A stretch of 64,000 nucleotides of DNA from Bin75 sp965200435 (GTDB lineage Bacteria; Nitrospirota; Nitrospiria; Nitrospirales; UBA8639), in assembly GCA_965200435.1 (NCBI GenBank), contig OZ241337.1, forward strand, positions 2,046,001-2,110,000, read 5' to 3'. Shown in pieces: positions 44,542-53,151 of the stretch (the stretch's first letter is position 1; each line of letters begins with the position of its first letter). The notes beneath the pieces were generated by a model, which had not been told where the DNA came from, ran no database searches, and saw only the letters and a program-made list of their open reading frames with translations. Both the position numbers and the translations under genes were made by a program.

Positions 44542-46124
44542 CATGCGACCTTTTCGCACCAGGGATGACCCCTCTTCATAGAGCCGGCTTGGGAGGACTA
44601 GTCAGTACCTTACGCTGGATCGAAAGGAGCGGGGAGCGACTGCCTGGGCAGTGGACCATTGATGAACGCTCTGTGACTCTCACTTGGGAGAAAAATGGCG
44701 GCTCCAAGCAATTTTTTGATCGACTCTTCAGCCTTGCCTTTCAACTTCAAGATGGCCTTATCCATTTACCCGGACAGCATGGAGAACTTGCCCCACCCCC
44801 TGAAGTACGAGCGGCTTTGCATGAAGGGCTGTTGTTGAGCTTTTATGACCATGGACCCACCTCAAGAGGGAGTGAGACTGCAATAGAGAGTACCTACGAA
44901 GTTGACGATAAGCCCGTCTCGTACAGGTATTTGCCGCTATCGTGGTACAAACATCAGAACACCCAAGGACGTGGTAAAGGGAAAGATGGAAGTAGGCTTA
45001 TTGTTGACAGCCTGACGGAACCTGTCGGGTTGACGCGCGCACTCTTTCCAGGAGCAATTCAGCGACACGCTGCCCATTCTGCAAGTCAGGTGGCGCAGAG
45101 CGCGGGTCTTGTCCTTCCACTTCTGTTTGCCCCCGTTGGAACCATGGCTTTGAAGGCTGGGGGGAAAAAGGTCAACGATCGGGGAAACCGGAAGTTCAAA
45201 TCCGGCGCAGATCTACTGATTCCCGACCTGAACACACTCTCAAAAGTAGAGTATTTTCTGCCGACCATTATCCCCGGGAAAGCACAGGACTGCCAAATCG
45301 CCAACGTGGCCGATGCCGCCCTTCAAGCGGAACTTCGATTACGCAGCAGAAATCTCCTTGACCCCGAAACACTCTCTGCCCTCCGTTGCGTCTGGTGTTG
45401 CCCGACAGATTGGAACTCACGCCTACAACCTCCTTCTGCGATCACTGAAGTCAGTATTGATACAACGGATGCTGCGCTTGACCAATTCGAGATGGCTATG
45501 GCCGCACTCCCTCCTCCGGCACCGCGGCCCAACAAAGATGGCAAATATTTCTGGCCTAAAAGCTACGCTCGGCCATTTATTGCCGAAAACCTTGCATTGG
45601 GACGCCCTTGGTATGCTGGATTTACCCGGCTCATGACAGCCAAAGACGAAACAATGAAGAAGCCTAAACCTATCCGCGACGCACTGAAAAAGTTCGAGAG
45701 AGGAGGACTACATACAATGACCCAAGATATTCAGTGGGACCACCCCGAAGAAAAAGTAATCGTTCGAGCCGTACATGAGGCTATGCGATGTCGGTACGGA
45801 CGCATCGCAGGCGAGAATGCTGGAAAGCCAGCAGCTATGAAAAATCGCATGAAGCGTGAGTATGAGCGACAACGCCTTGCTTTCGTCGGCGCTAAGACTG
45901 CTGATGCACTCAGACATGCACTTGCCGACCTGTGGAGCCGAGCTGGTTCCAATAGCGCGTTACGGGAATCTTGGCCGCATATCTTGCCGTTGTTGAGCAA
46001 TGCCAAGTGGCAACTCACACGTGATTTAGCCTTAATTGCGCTGGCGAGTTACCGTGGGGAAGAACGGGAAAACATCGATTTAACCGAGATCGAAGAAGAC
46101 GAAGAAATGGAGGAACAGCAATGA
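44529..46124 (+). CDS. cas8: Cas8-type large subunit, MYXAN/Cmx8 (DevT-like)
   Basis: A 531-residue protein starting MESLTCDLFAPGMTPLHRAG LGG, the characteristic opening of the Cmx8/DevT group of Cas8 proteins, the large effector subunit that should recognise the PAM. RYLPLSWYKHQNTQGRGKGK and the basic C-terminal part (GENAGKPAAMKNRMKREYER) fit RNA/DNA binding; the acidic end is LTEIEEDEEMEEQQ. The ATG at 44529 overlaps cas3 and has GAGGAG upstream. It is open over its full length. Confidence 0.85.
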   Translation: MESLTCDLFAPGMTPLHRAGLGGLVSTLRWIERSGERLPGQWTIDERSVTLTWEKNGGSKQFFDRLFSLAFQLQDGLIHLPGQHGELAPPPEVRAALHEGLLLSFYDHGPTSRGSETAIESTYEVDDKPVSYRYLPLSWYKHQNTQGRGKGKDGSRLIVDSLTEPVGLTRALFPGAIQRHAAHSASQVAQSAGLVLPLLFAPVGTMALKAGGKKVNDRGNRKFKSGADLLIPDLNTLSKVEYFLPTIIPGKAQDCQIANVADAALQAELRLRSRNLLDPETLSALRCVWCCPTDWNSRLQPPSAITEVSIDTTDAALDQFEMAMAALPPPAPRPNKDGKYFWPKSYARPFIAENLALGRPWYAGFTRLMTAKDETMKKPKPIRDALKKFERGGLHTMTQDIQWDHPEEKVIVRAVHEAMRCRYGRIAGENAGKPAAMKNRMKREYERQRLAFVGAKTADALRHALADLWSRAGSNSALRESWPHILPLLSNAKWQLTRDLALIALASYRGEERENIDLTEIEEDEEMEEQQ

Positions 46125-47014
46125 GTCAACATCTCTTTGCCGCGATTATCACCCATCACGGAACCGCTGCGAACAACCGTGGAGAAACTGATGGAAACAT
46201 TACCACTCTCCAGAAACTGCTCTGGCAAGGACAGGTCCATACGACGGTGAGTGCGGAAGCTGTGCGCTTCGCTCTTCGTCGCCGCTTGGCGGATGTCAAG
46301 GACGAGGAGACGAACAGACGCTGGGAAGAAGATCAACGGACAAACACTTGGCAAGATCATCAATTCAAAGGTTGGAAAAAAGCCGAGGGCAAGACCTATA
46401 TTGACGACGATTTGCTGGGCTACATGACTGCCGAAGCGGCAAAGGAAGAAGGGCAGGCTGGGAGCGCAAATGTCCGGCGTGCCGTCCTTGAAGTGACGAG
46501 AGCAATTTCTTTATTGCCTTGGGCAGGTGATATGACGTTTAATGCAGCCAGCCCCGGGGCAACTCCGAGTGCAGCGAAGAAAGGGAACAATCCAGTCCCG
46601 TATGGGACTGAACTGCACGCAACTCGGTATCAATACGGGATTGCACTAACACCCGAACGACTTCGCAAGAAAGATCGGGCAAAAGCCGCCATTACCGCTT
46701 TATGCGAACTTGCAGAGGTCGCAGGAAATCATGGACGTTTTCTGTTCGACTTTTCGCCGGAGAGCGTCGTTTTTCGCTTAACCGACGACCCCGCCCCACG
46801 GATTCTCTACATCTTCGAACAAGACGGCCAAATAATCGACGCTCCTAGGTTGCTGGCCCGTGTAGAAGCCGGAGATATAAAGGCCCAGGAACTCGTTATA
46901 GGGGGGAGCTTCGCTACGACAGAGACAGCGAAAAAGCTGAAGGACATGGGGTCTGTCATCTTCCCGGGAGTACGGAAGGCTGCTGAAGCAGTGATCACCA
47001 AACTCGGGAGCTAA
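46121..47014 (+). CDS. cas7: Cas7 backbone protein (DevR/Cst2 family)
   Basis: A 297-residue RAMP protein that coats the crRNA spacer in Cascade. MSQHLFAAIITHHGTAANNR, GDMTFNAASPGATP, ELHATRYQYGIALTPERL and the C-terminal FPGVRKAAEAVITKLGS match the DevR family, the regulatory protein of Myxococcus development that is also Cas7. The start overlaps the cas8 stop (ATGA). Confidence 0.92.
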   Translation: MSQHLFAAIITHHGTAANNRGETDGNITTLQKLLWQGQVHTTVSAEAVRFALRRRLADVKDEETNRRWEEDQRTNTWQDHQFKGWKKAEGKTYIDDDLLGYMTAEAAKEEGQAGSANVRRAVLEVTRAISLLPWAGDMTFNAASPGATPSAAKKGNNPVPYGTELHATRYQYGIALTPERLRKKDRAKAAITALCELAEVAGNHGRFLFDFSPESVVFRLTDDPAPRILYIFEQDGQIIDAPRLLARVEAGDIKAQELVIGGSFATTETAKKLKDMGSVIFPGVRKAAEAVITKLGS

Positions 47015-47018
47015 AAGC

Positions 47019-47678
47019 ATGCTTGGCATCTACGTCACAGTTCCAGTTACATGCTTTCGTAAGGGTCTGGCGCGCGAGTATCTGGAAACAGAGCCGTTGC
47101 CACCTCCTTCCACATGTTATGGATTTCTCCTTTCTCTGGTTGGCGAGACAGACCGTGATCGGCATATCGGCTGCCGAATTGCTCCGGTTCTGCTTGGAAG
47201 ACCGGAAAAAAGCACCATACTCCGAACTGTATGGAGGACGAAGAGCCTTACACAAGGCAAAGATGCTAACAAAAGACCGCAGTACATGGGGGACGGCAAC
47301 AATCGGATTCCGGCTCAACAGGAACTCCTCACCGGAGTGCGACTCGTTCTGTGGTTGGACTCATTAGAGGAAAGGGTGGCAGGACCCTCATTAGAGCAAA
47401 GGGTAGAGAACGCCATAATTCATCCAGAAATGCTTGAGCGATTTGGTGGTCTGTCTCTTGGCGAAAGCACGCATCTTGTTGATGAAGTGGAAATCTTTCC
47501 TGGAAGCGAAGAATTGGGATCGATTTTTCTTTGTGCTGACCGTGGCCGTCTCACTCTGCCGGTTTGGGTAGATCATGTTGGCTCTGAAAGCACTCGTTAT
47601 GTGATTGGCGATCTGTTGGCTGGACAGATCACCGCTCCTGATCGAACAAGACTTCCCCAGATTGAGCCACTGGAATAA
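47019..47678 (+). CDS. cas5: Cas5 (DevS-like)
   Basis: A 219-residue Cas5 that caps the 5' handle of crRNA. GIYVTVPVTCFRKGLAREYL and PPPSTCYGFLLSLVGETDRD are typical of the Cas5/DevS opening, with the Gly-rich loop later (ERFGGLSLGESTHLVDEV). It is 4 bases after cas7. In the MYXAN layout cas4-cas1 follows at once; here a minus-strand toxin-antitoxin pair lies between. Confidence 0.9.
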   Translation: MLGIYVTVPVTCFRKGLAREYLETEPLPPPSTCYGFLLSLVGETDRDRHIGCRIAPVLLGRPEKSTILRTVWRTKSLTQGKDANKRPQYMGDGNNRIPAQQELLTGVRLVLWLDSLEERVAGPSLEQRVENAIIHPEMLERFGGLSLGESTHLVDEVEIFPGSEELGSIFLCADRGRLTLPVWVDHVGSESTRYVIGDLLAGQITAPDRTRLPQIEPLE

Positions 47679-47764
47679 ACAGGTCGACCAAAGAAGATCC
47701 AGAGAAAACCAAGAAAGAGATGACTGGTGTCTCCCCTCTCCCCTTAGCCTCACCTATTTCGCCC

Positions 47765-48088
47765 CTACGGCGCAAACATGTCGTTCAGCACGGCCAGAAC
47801 CTCTCGGGCGACTTTGTCGCTGATTTTGCCCAGGCGACGGTCCAAGCGTGTTTTGTCAACTGTGCGTATCTGATCCAGAACGATCTGGCCGCTTTTTCTC
47901 TGAAAGCGAACGGGAATACGGGTGGGATAAGAACGCCCTTTCGTTGTCAGCGGTGCAACGATAACGGTGCCAATATGCCGATTCATCTCATCGGGCGAGA
48001 TTACGACACATGGGCGCGCTTTCCGAATTTCGTGCGCTTGGGTGGGATCGAGTCGTACCCGGTAGACCTCAAAGCGGGCAACTACCAT
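47765..48088 (-). CDS. mazF: MazF/PemK-family mRNA interferase toxin
   Basis: A 107-residue toxin from the ATG at 48086-48088. RFEVYRVRLDPTQAHEIRKA and RPCVVISPDEMNRHIGTVIV, VAPLTTKGRSYPTRIPVRFQ and GQIVLDQIRTVDKTRLDRRL are canonical MazF motifs with the catalytic Arg and Thr. MazF cuts mRNA at short sequences. Its ATG overlaps the antitoxin stop (ATGGTAG). It is antisense to, and inserted between, cas5 and cas4-cas1. Confidence 0.93.
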   Translation of the reverse strand: MVVARFEVYRVRLDPTQAHEIRKARPCVVISPDEMNRHIGTVIVAPLTTKGRSYPTRIPVRFQRKSGQIVLDQIRTVDKTRLDRRLGKISDKVAREVLAVLNDMFAP

Positions 48089-48336
48089 TCCCATTCTGTG
48101 GTGTCCCATTGGGTGGTTGACGGAAATTCTTCATCAAGGAGTGCATCATCCCCGTGTTCGCGCATTTGGCGGAAGGCGTTCTCCCAACCGCTCCGGGGCT
48201 GTGTGGCCGGACGAATGACCAGATGGTCGTGGCGAGGTTCCAGCTCAACTTCGTTGTTGAACTGGAACTGCTCTAGGAAAACTTTGGGGATGCGTATGCC
48301 GCGCGAGTTGCCAATTCGAATCAAGGCAGTTTTCAT
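48082..48336 (-). CDS. mazE: MazE/AbrB-type antitoxin
   Basis: An 84-residue protein: MKTALIRIGNSRGIRIPKVF is the SpoVT/AbrB swapped-hairpin DNA-binding domain; the acidic, unstructured C-terminus (HGDDALLDEEFPSTTQWDTT) would block MazF. It should repress its own promoter, which lies back-to-back with that of cas4-cas1 in a 53-base gap. Confidence 0.92.
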   Translation of the reverse strand: MKTALIRIGNSRGIRIPKVFLEQFQFNNEVELEPRHDHLVIRPATQPRSGWENAFRQMREHGDDALLDEEFPSTTQWDTTEWEW

Positions 48337-48349
48337 GCGAAGCCTCCAT

Positions 48350-48376
48350 TTACGAAGTAATTACAATATAATTACA
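48350..48376. promoter_or_regulatory. Divergent promoter/operator shared by mazEF and cas4-cas1
   Basis: The 53-base gap is A/T-rich and holds GTAATTAC (48358-48365, palindromic) and a repeat of AATTAC (48370-48376). TATAAT (48367-48372) lies 17 bases before the cas4-cas1 ATG. Any MazE binding to this palindrome would cover that -10 box. No other space is available for either promoter. Confidence 0.5.
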
Positions 48377-48389
48377 AAAAAGATAGGTC

Positions 48390-50036
48390 ATGTCAACTGA
48401 GTCCACCGAAACCCCCACCCTCCGAGTCATGTCTCTCCACGCCTTGGCGTACTGCGAGCGACTTTTCTATCTGGAGGAAGTCGAAGAGATTCGTATTGCG
48501 GATGCAGCGGTCTATGCAGGTCGCCGCTTGCATGAAGAATTGGCCGCTGACGAAGGCGAGATTGTCAGCTTGGTTTTGGAAAGTGAAACGCTCGGCCTTC
48601 GCGGTAAGGTTGATTGCCTGCGTCGTCGTGATGGCTGGCTCATTCCCTATGAGCACAAGCGGGGGCGTTCGGCAAAGGGTGATACTGGCCCGCAGGTCTG
48701 GCCGAGTGACCGGCTTCAGCTTTGTGCCTACACGATGCTGCTGGAAGAACATACCGGCAGGCCTATCAAAGAAGCGCGGATTCGGTATCACGCCGATAAT
48801 ACGACGGTCAAGGTCCCCGTGGACGAACAAGCACGTGCAGACGTTCTACAGGCTGTTGTTCGTGCCCGAGCGCTTAGCGCAAGCGTTGAACGTCCGCCGG
48901 TGACCGACAATGACTGGCTGTGTCTGCGGTGTTCTTTAGCTCCGGTCTGTCTGCCGGAAGAAGAGCGTTTGGCAAGAGATGGGGATTGGGAACCGGTCAG
49001 GCTGTTTCCACCGGACCGTGAACGCCAAACCGTTCACGGCACCACGCAAGGAGCCCGGATTGGCAGATCGGGAGAAACGCTGACAATCACGGGCACAGAC
49101 CAGCAGAAGCAGGCGTTTCCTGTTCGCGAGGTGGGAGAGCTTGTCATTCATGGTCATGCACAGATCAGCACACAAGCCATCCATCTTTGCGCTTCCCAAG
49201 AAATCGGGGTGCATTGGTTTACTCGCGGAGGACGCTACGTCAGCGGACTCGTCTCTAGTGCGAGTCCGGTGCAGCGACGTATCCGTCAGTTTGAGGCATT
49301 GCGAGACCCTGGTTTGCTCTTTCGTTTGGGGCGACGGTTGGTGATTGCCCGAGCATCCAGTCAACTTGGATTCTTATTGCGAGCGTCGCGGAGAAAAGAT
49401 CGAAAGGCTTTGGGCATTGATGGTGCCGTGCAGGGACTTCGCAATGCGCTCCGTGCCATCAGTTATGCGGAAGGGATTGATTCTTTACGGGGCCATGAAG
49501 GAGATGCGGGGCGGCACTACTTCTCAGGCTTTCCCTGTCTGCTGCGAGACGATCTTGATGACCGATTGTGTTTTAACGGAAGGAGCCGTCGCCCGCCTCG
49601 TGATCCTATCAACGCGCTGCTGAGTTTTGGGTACGCGCTGTTGTATCGGGATGTGTTGCAGGCAATTATGACCGTGGGCCTTGAACCCGCATTCGGCTTC
49701 TTTCACCGTCCACGTTCGGCTGCTCATCCGCTGGCTTTGGACTTGATGGAGCTGTTTCGCGTCCCGCTGTGGGACATGCCATTAGTTGCGTCGGTCAACC
49801 GTCTGCAATGGGATGTGGAAGAAGATTTTACGCACGCGGGCAAGCGATTCTGGCTCAGTGACGTTGGTCGTAAGAAAGCCATTGAGGTCTATGAACGTCG
49901 CAAAGAAGATCACTGGAAACATCCGGTGACAGGATATTCGTTGTCGTATGCACGATTGGTCGAGCTTGAGGCCCGCTTGCTGGAGAAGGAATGGGCCGGA
50001 GAACCGGGGTTGTTTGCTCGTATGCGCCTGCGTTGA
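48390..50036 (+). CDS. cas4-cas1: Cas4-Cas1 fusion protein
   Basis: A 548-residue fusion. Cas4 part (about 1-190): YCERLFYLEEVEE with the first Fe-S Cys, GKVDCLRRRDGWLIPYEHKRG (here cut as VDCLRRRDGWLIPYEHKR) the RecB-type nuclease motif, and CLRCSLAPVCLPEEE the other Fe-S cysteines. Cas1 part (about 205-548): the integrase with SLRGHEGDAGRHYF (catalytic Glu), FFHRPRSAAHPLALDLMELF (catalytic His and Asp/Glu). The fusion couples protospacer trimming by PAM to integration. It appears intact and has its own promoter. Confidence 0.95.
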   Translation: MSTESTETPTLRVMSLHALAYCERLFYLEEVEEIRIADAAVYAGRRLHEELAADEGEIVSLVLESETLGLRGKVDCLRRRDGWLIPYEHKRGRSAKGDTGPQVWPSDRLQLCAYTMLLEEHTGRPIKEARIRYHADNTTVKVPVDEQARADVLQAVVRARALSASVERPPVTDNDWLCLRCSLAPVCLPEEERLARDGDWEPVRLFPPDRERQTVHGTTQGARIGRSGETLTITGTDQQKQAFPVREVGELVIHGHAQISTQAIHLCASQEIGVHWFTRGGRYVSGLVSSASPVQRRIRQFEALRDPGLLFRLGRRLVIARASSQLGFLLRASRRKDRKALGIDGAVQGLRNALRAISYAEGIDSLRGHEGDAGRHYFSGFPCLLRDDLDDRLCFNGRSRRPPRDPINALLSFGYALLYRDVLQAIMTVGLEPAFGFFHRPRSAAHPLALDLMELFRVPLWDMPLVASVNRLQWDVEEDFTHAGKRFWLSDVGRKKAIEVYERRKEDHWKHPVTGYSLSYARLVELEARLLEKEWAGEPGLFARMRLR

Positions 50037-50046
50037 AAGGTCATCT

Positions 50047-50340
50047 ATGGCAGAAGGACGCTTCTGGTATCTTATTTGTTACGATATTCGTGACCCCAAA
50101 CGGTGGCGCCGTTGCTTCAAGCTTTTGAAGGGTTACGGGGAAAGTCTACAGTATTCAGTGTTCCGTTGCCGTTTGACTAAGCGGCAGCTTGAGCGGATGC
50201 GTTGGGAGTTGGAAAAAGAGTTGGAAACTGAAGATAGCTTGATGATAGCGGGACTTTGTACCTCATGCACGTCAAAACTCATTGCACGTAATACCAAGGT
50301 CGAGTGGGTTGAGGAGGTGCCACGTTTTTGTGTCGTATGA
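50047..50340 (+). CDS. cas2: Cas2
   Basis: A 97-residue ferredoxin-fold protein that dimerises to bridge two Cas1 dimers in the spacer integrase. FWYLICYDIRDPKRWRRCFK has the first-strand Asp typical of Cas2; GYGESLQYSVFRCRLTKRQL follows. The real ATG is at 50047 (a longer open frame starts inside cas4-cas1). It is 10 bases after cas4-cas1. Confidence 0.95.
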   Translation: MAEGRFWYLICYDIRDPKRWRRCFKLLKGYGESLQYSVFRCRLTKRQLERMRWELEKELETEDSLMIAGLCTSCTSKLIARNTKVEWVEEVPRFCVV

Positions 50341-50609
50341 ATTTTGGGGAGGCGCTATCGCATTCATGCATCTCAGGATGTTTGGAGGTATAGCACGAGA
50401 AAAACGGCTAACTGCTTGTAGTATTTAGAAAAAAGAAGAATCAGGGAAGAAAGCGATTCATGAAATGAGAAAACCGTTGGAATATTCGTTAGTTGGATAG
50501 GAAGTGGGAGGACAATATGGGTATCTTGTGAAGAATTTCTGTTGTGGAAAAGGGGTTCTTGTATAGAGCACAAAAAAGTCCAACAAAAATAGGCTGTTAT
50601 TTGTGGGCA
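50341..50609 (+). promoter_or_regulatory. CRISPR leader
   Basis: A 269-base A/T-rich gap between cas2 and the first repeat, without a reading frame of interest. It ends in AAAAAAGTCCAACAAAAATA and GGCTGTTATTTGTGGGCA. Position and composition fit a leader carrying the array promoter and integration signals. Confidence 0.65.
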
Positions 50610-51220
50610 GTGATTCCATATCTGATGCCGAAAGGCGTTGAGCACAGGCCCAGTACCAGTACGATCTCGCCCCCCCCGGCGGAGTGATTCCATATCTGAT
50701 GCCGAAAGGCGTTGAGCACTCCACGTAACTCTGTTCGTTCTGAACATCCCTTTTCAAGGTGATTCCATATCTGATGCCGAAAGGCGTTGAGCACGCAATG
50801 TGGTCGGGGTGGTCTACGCCCGACCCTAGTGATTCCATATCTGATGCCGAAAGGCGTTGAGCACGTTAGTGGTTAGGGGTTCGATTAGACGTTGTATCCG
50901 TGATTCCATATCTGATGCCGAAAGGCGTTGAGCACTAGGGGTTGACGCCCCCGACGATTTCGGCGGCCTGGTGATTCCATATCTGATGCCGAAAGGCGTT
51001 GAGCACGAAGTATTCGATGGATTGTTCGACGCATTTATTCGAGTGATTCCATATCTGATGCCGAAAGGCGTTGAGCACCACCCCAATCTCTGGCTTGGGT
51101 GCATGTTAGCGCACGTGATTCCATATCTGATGCCGAAAGGCGTTGAGCACTCCAGGACGAGGCCCTCTTCGGTTGCCCGGTCCAGTGATTCCATATCTGA
51201 TGCCGAAAGGCGTTGAGCAC
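50610..51220 (+). CRISPR. CRISPR array, 9 repeats of 36 bp, 8 spacers
   Basis: The 36-base repeat runs from GTGATTCCATATCTGATGCC to GAAAGGCGTTGAGCAC. Copies begin at 50610, 50684, 50759, 50829, 50900, 50971, 51043, 51115 and 51185, all identical as far as I can read. Spacers are 38, 39, 34, 35, 35, 36, 36 and 34 bases. No degenerate terminal repeat is seen, so the array is young, short or recently trimmed. The leader side is at 50609, next to cas2. Confidence 0.98.
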
Positions 51221-51318
51221 ACAGAAGCGATGGACAAGGAGATTTTGGTCGGAGCCGTGTGGTTTAGAACTCGGCTGTTTCGATATAATGCCGGTTTGGA
51301 CTGAGCCGGGGAAAAACG

Positions 51319-51744
51319 ATGAATGTTATCGTAAATTTCATCAACGATGTTCTCACACAGCCAGTCGCCATTCAGCTTTGGCTTGTCTGGATGACGTTTG
51401 CAGCTTTCGTCGGACCTGGTCTGCTCCTGAGGTATGTCTCTGCGAGACGCGAAGGAACAGTTATTCTCGCCTCAAACAGCGTGCTGGGAATCTTGGGGGT
51501 ATTTTGGTATTCACAGGTGGGCTATACGCGCATTCTCGGGCTTCCGCATATCCTGTTCTGGATCCCGCTGCTGACGTACTTGTATCCGAGACGAAAAAAT
51601 CTGACATCTCCCTCGCCAGTGTATGGGATAACAACACTATTGGTGCTTACGATTGTCGTCTCCCTGGCCTTCGACTTCACGGACGTGATTCGCTACATGC
51701 TGGGCGAGCGGGCTTCCCTGGTGCCGGTCGCCGGATCACCATGA
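51319..51744 (+). CDS. Small polytopic membrane protein of unknown function
   Basis: A 141-residue protein with about four membrane helices (VAIQLWLVWMTFAAFVGPGL, VILASNSVLGILGVFWYSQV, LPHILFWIPLLTYLYP, YGITTLLVLTIVVSLAFDFT). I do not recognise a family. TATAAT (51284-51289) lies 30 bases upstream. It follows the CRISPR array but is not a known cas accessory gene. Confidence 0.6.
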   Translation: MNVIVNFINDVLTQPVAIQLWLVWMTFAAFVGPGLLLRYVSARREGTVILASNSVLGILGVFWYSQVGYTRILGLPHILFWIPLLTYLYPRRKNLTSPSPVYGITTLLVLTIVVSLAFDFTDVIRYMLGERASLVPVAGSP

Positions 51745-51954
51745 CCGAACAGACTGCTTGATGACCGACTGCAATTTCATGCGATCCTTCAAGATTGCCG
51801 AAGTTGATTGCAGCATTGAGGGTCACGCAGAAGACGTCGGCGGGTAAAAGAACGAGTTCGGCGATACCTTTGCGGGACGGGTGTTCTTGCTCGGGTTTGT
51901 CCACGTTACGGTACTGGAGGCCAAGGTATTGTATAAGTTCAGAAACCTTTGGCA

Positions 51955-52520
51955 TTCCTCGACACAGGAGGCGGAGCCGTCGTAGGTCGGGTTAGCGGCA
52001 TAGGTGTACCCCGACACCGCAGCCCCTGGATCTCCGATGAAAGGTGTTGGGGAGGGCAGCAGGAGAAAAACCGCGCCATGAGATGGCGCGGCTACAGAAG
52101 AAGCGGAGCCGTCGTAGGGCGCTCGGTGTAACCCGACATCTCCATCTCCTGGATTCCCGATGAAAGATGTCGGGGAGGATAGGGGGAAACCGCGCCATGA
52201 GATGGCGCGGCTACAGAAGAGGCGGGAGGTCGGTCAGCCGCCGCAGGTCGGGTGCTCCGTCTCGGTGTAACCCGACATCTCCAGCCCTTTGTCGGAGTAT
52301 GCTGTGCTCATGAGACCTACAGTTTCCAGATCCCCGCTTACAAATGTCGGGGAGGACAGGGGAAAACCGCGCCATGAGATGGCGCGGCTACAGAAGAAGC
52401 GGAGCCGTCGTAGGGCGCTCGGTGTAACCCGACATCTCCAGCTCCTGGATTCCCGATGAAAGATGTCGGGGAGGACAGTAGGGGAAAACCGCGCCATGAG
52501 ATGGCGCGGCTACAGAAGAG
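51955..52520. repeat. Cluster of REP-like hairpin modules
   Basis: Four copies of CCGCGCCATGAGATGGCGCG with GCTACAGAAG after it lie at about 52070-52100, 52190-52219, 52367-52396 and 52488-52517. They alternate with GTGTAACCCGACATCTCC and GATGTCGGGGAGGA modules. Each half forms a hairpin. This fills most of the 916-base gap from 51745 to 52660; the part before 51955 contains only weak reading frames with no recognised similarity. Confidence 0.75.
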
Positions 52521-52660
52521 GGGGATCCTGGGTCGCCAATCTCCGGGACAATTCCTTCTTCACCAGCAGCCTGAGTACCAAAGGTGGTGGACCCATACAG
52601 GTATTTGAGCAGACCAGAAGAATGCTGTAGGGTGGCTACGAAACCAAAGGAGAACACCTG

Positions 52661-53125
52661 ATGCAACGTCCGCCATTCCCTCCTTTCACCGAAGAAACGG
52701 CCAGGCAAAAAGTGCGCATGGCCGAGGATGCGTGGAACGGTCGAGATGCCGCCAAGGTCGCTCTTGCATACACCCCCGACAGCAAATGGCGAAACCGTGC
52801 CGAGTTTCTCGATGGACGTACCGAGATCGAGGCCTTCCTGACCAGGAAATGGAACAGGGAACTCGATTATCGATTGATCAAGGAACTTTGGACGTTTGGC
52901 GGGAATCGCATCGCCGTTCGCTTCGCCTACGAATACCACGACGACAGCGGGAATTGGTTCCGTGCCTATGGCAATGAGAATTGGGAATTTGATGAAAATG
53001 GCTTGATGTGCCGGCGGATCGCAAGCATCAATGATCTCCCGATAGCCGAAAGCGATCGCAAATTTCGATGGCCTTTGGGCCGCCGTCCCGACGACCATCC
53101 TGGCCTGAGCGATCTTGGATTATGA
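52661..53125 (+). CDS. DUF1348 family (NTF2-like) protein
   Basis: A 154-residue protein: FPPFTEETARQKVRMAEDAW, PDSKWRNRAEFLDGRTEIEA and NRIAVRFAYEYHDDSGNWFR are typical of the DUF1348/SnoaL-like fold, a cone-shaped barrel that often binds small ligands. No catalytic residues are established for the family. ATG follows AAAGGAG. Its gene is convergent with msrB. Confidence 0.88.
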   Translation: MQRPPFPPFTEETARQKVRMAEDAWNGRDAAKVALAYTPDSKWRNRAEFLDGRTEIEAFLTRKWNRELDYRLIKELWTFGGNRIAVRFAYEYHDDSGNWFRAYGNENWEFDENGLMCRRIASINDLPIAESDRKFRWPLGRRPDDHPGLSDLGL

Positions 53126-53151
53126 GGGCACGGTCAATCCGGGAAAGCGCG

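Noticed and set aside
50826..51216. Long reading frames through the CRISPR array with repeated SASDMES-like words
   Set aside because: They are translations of the identical 36-base repeats and their spacers; no ribosome-binding site or domain.
51677..51955. Minus-strand frame of 92 codons after the membrane protein
   Set aside because: No recognised domain and partial overlap with the 51319 gene; may be a remnant, not supported as a gene.
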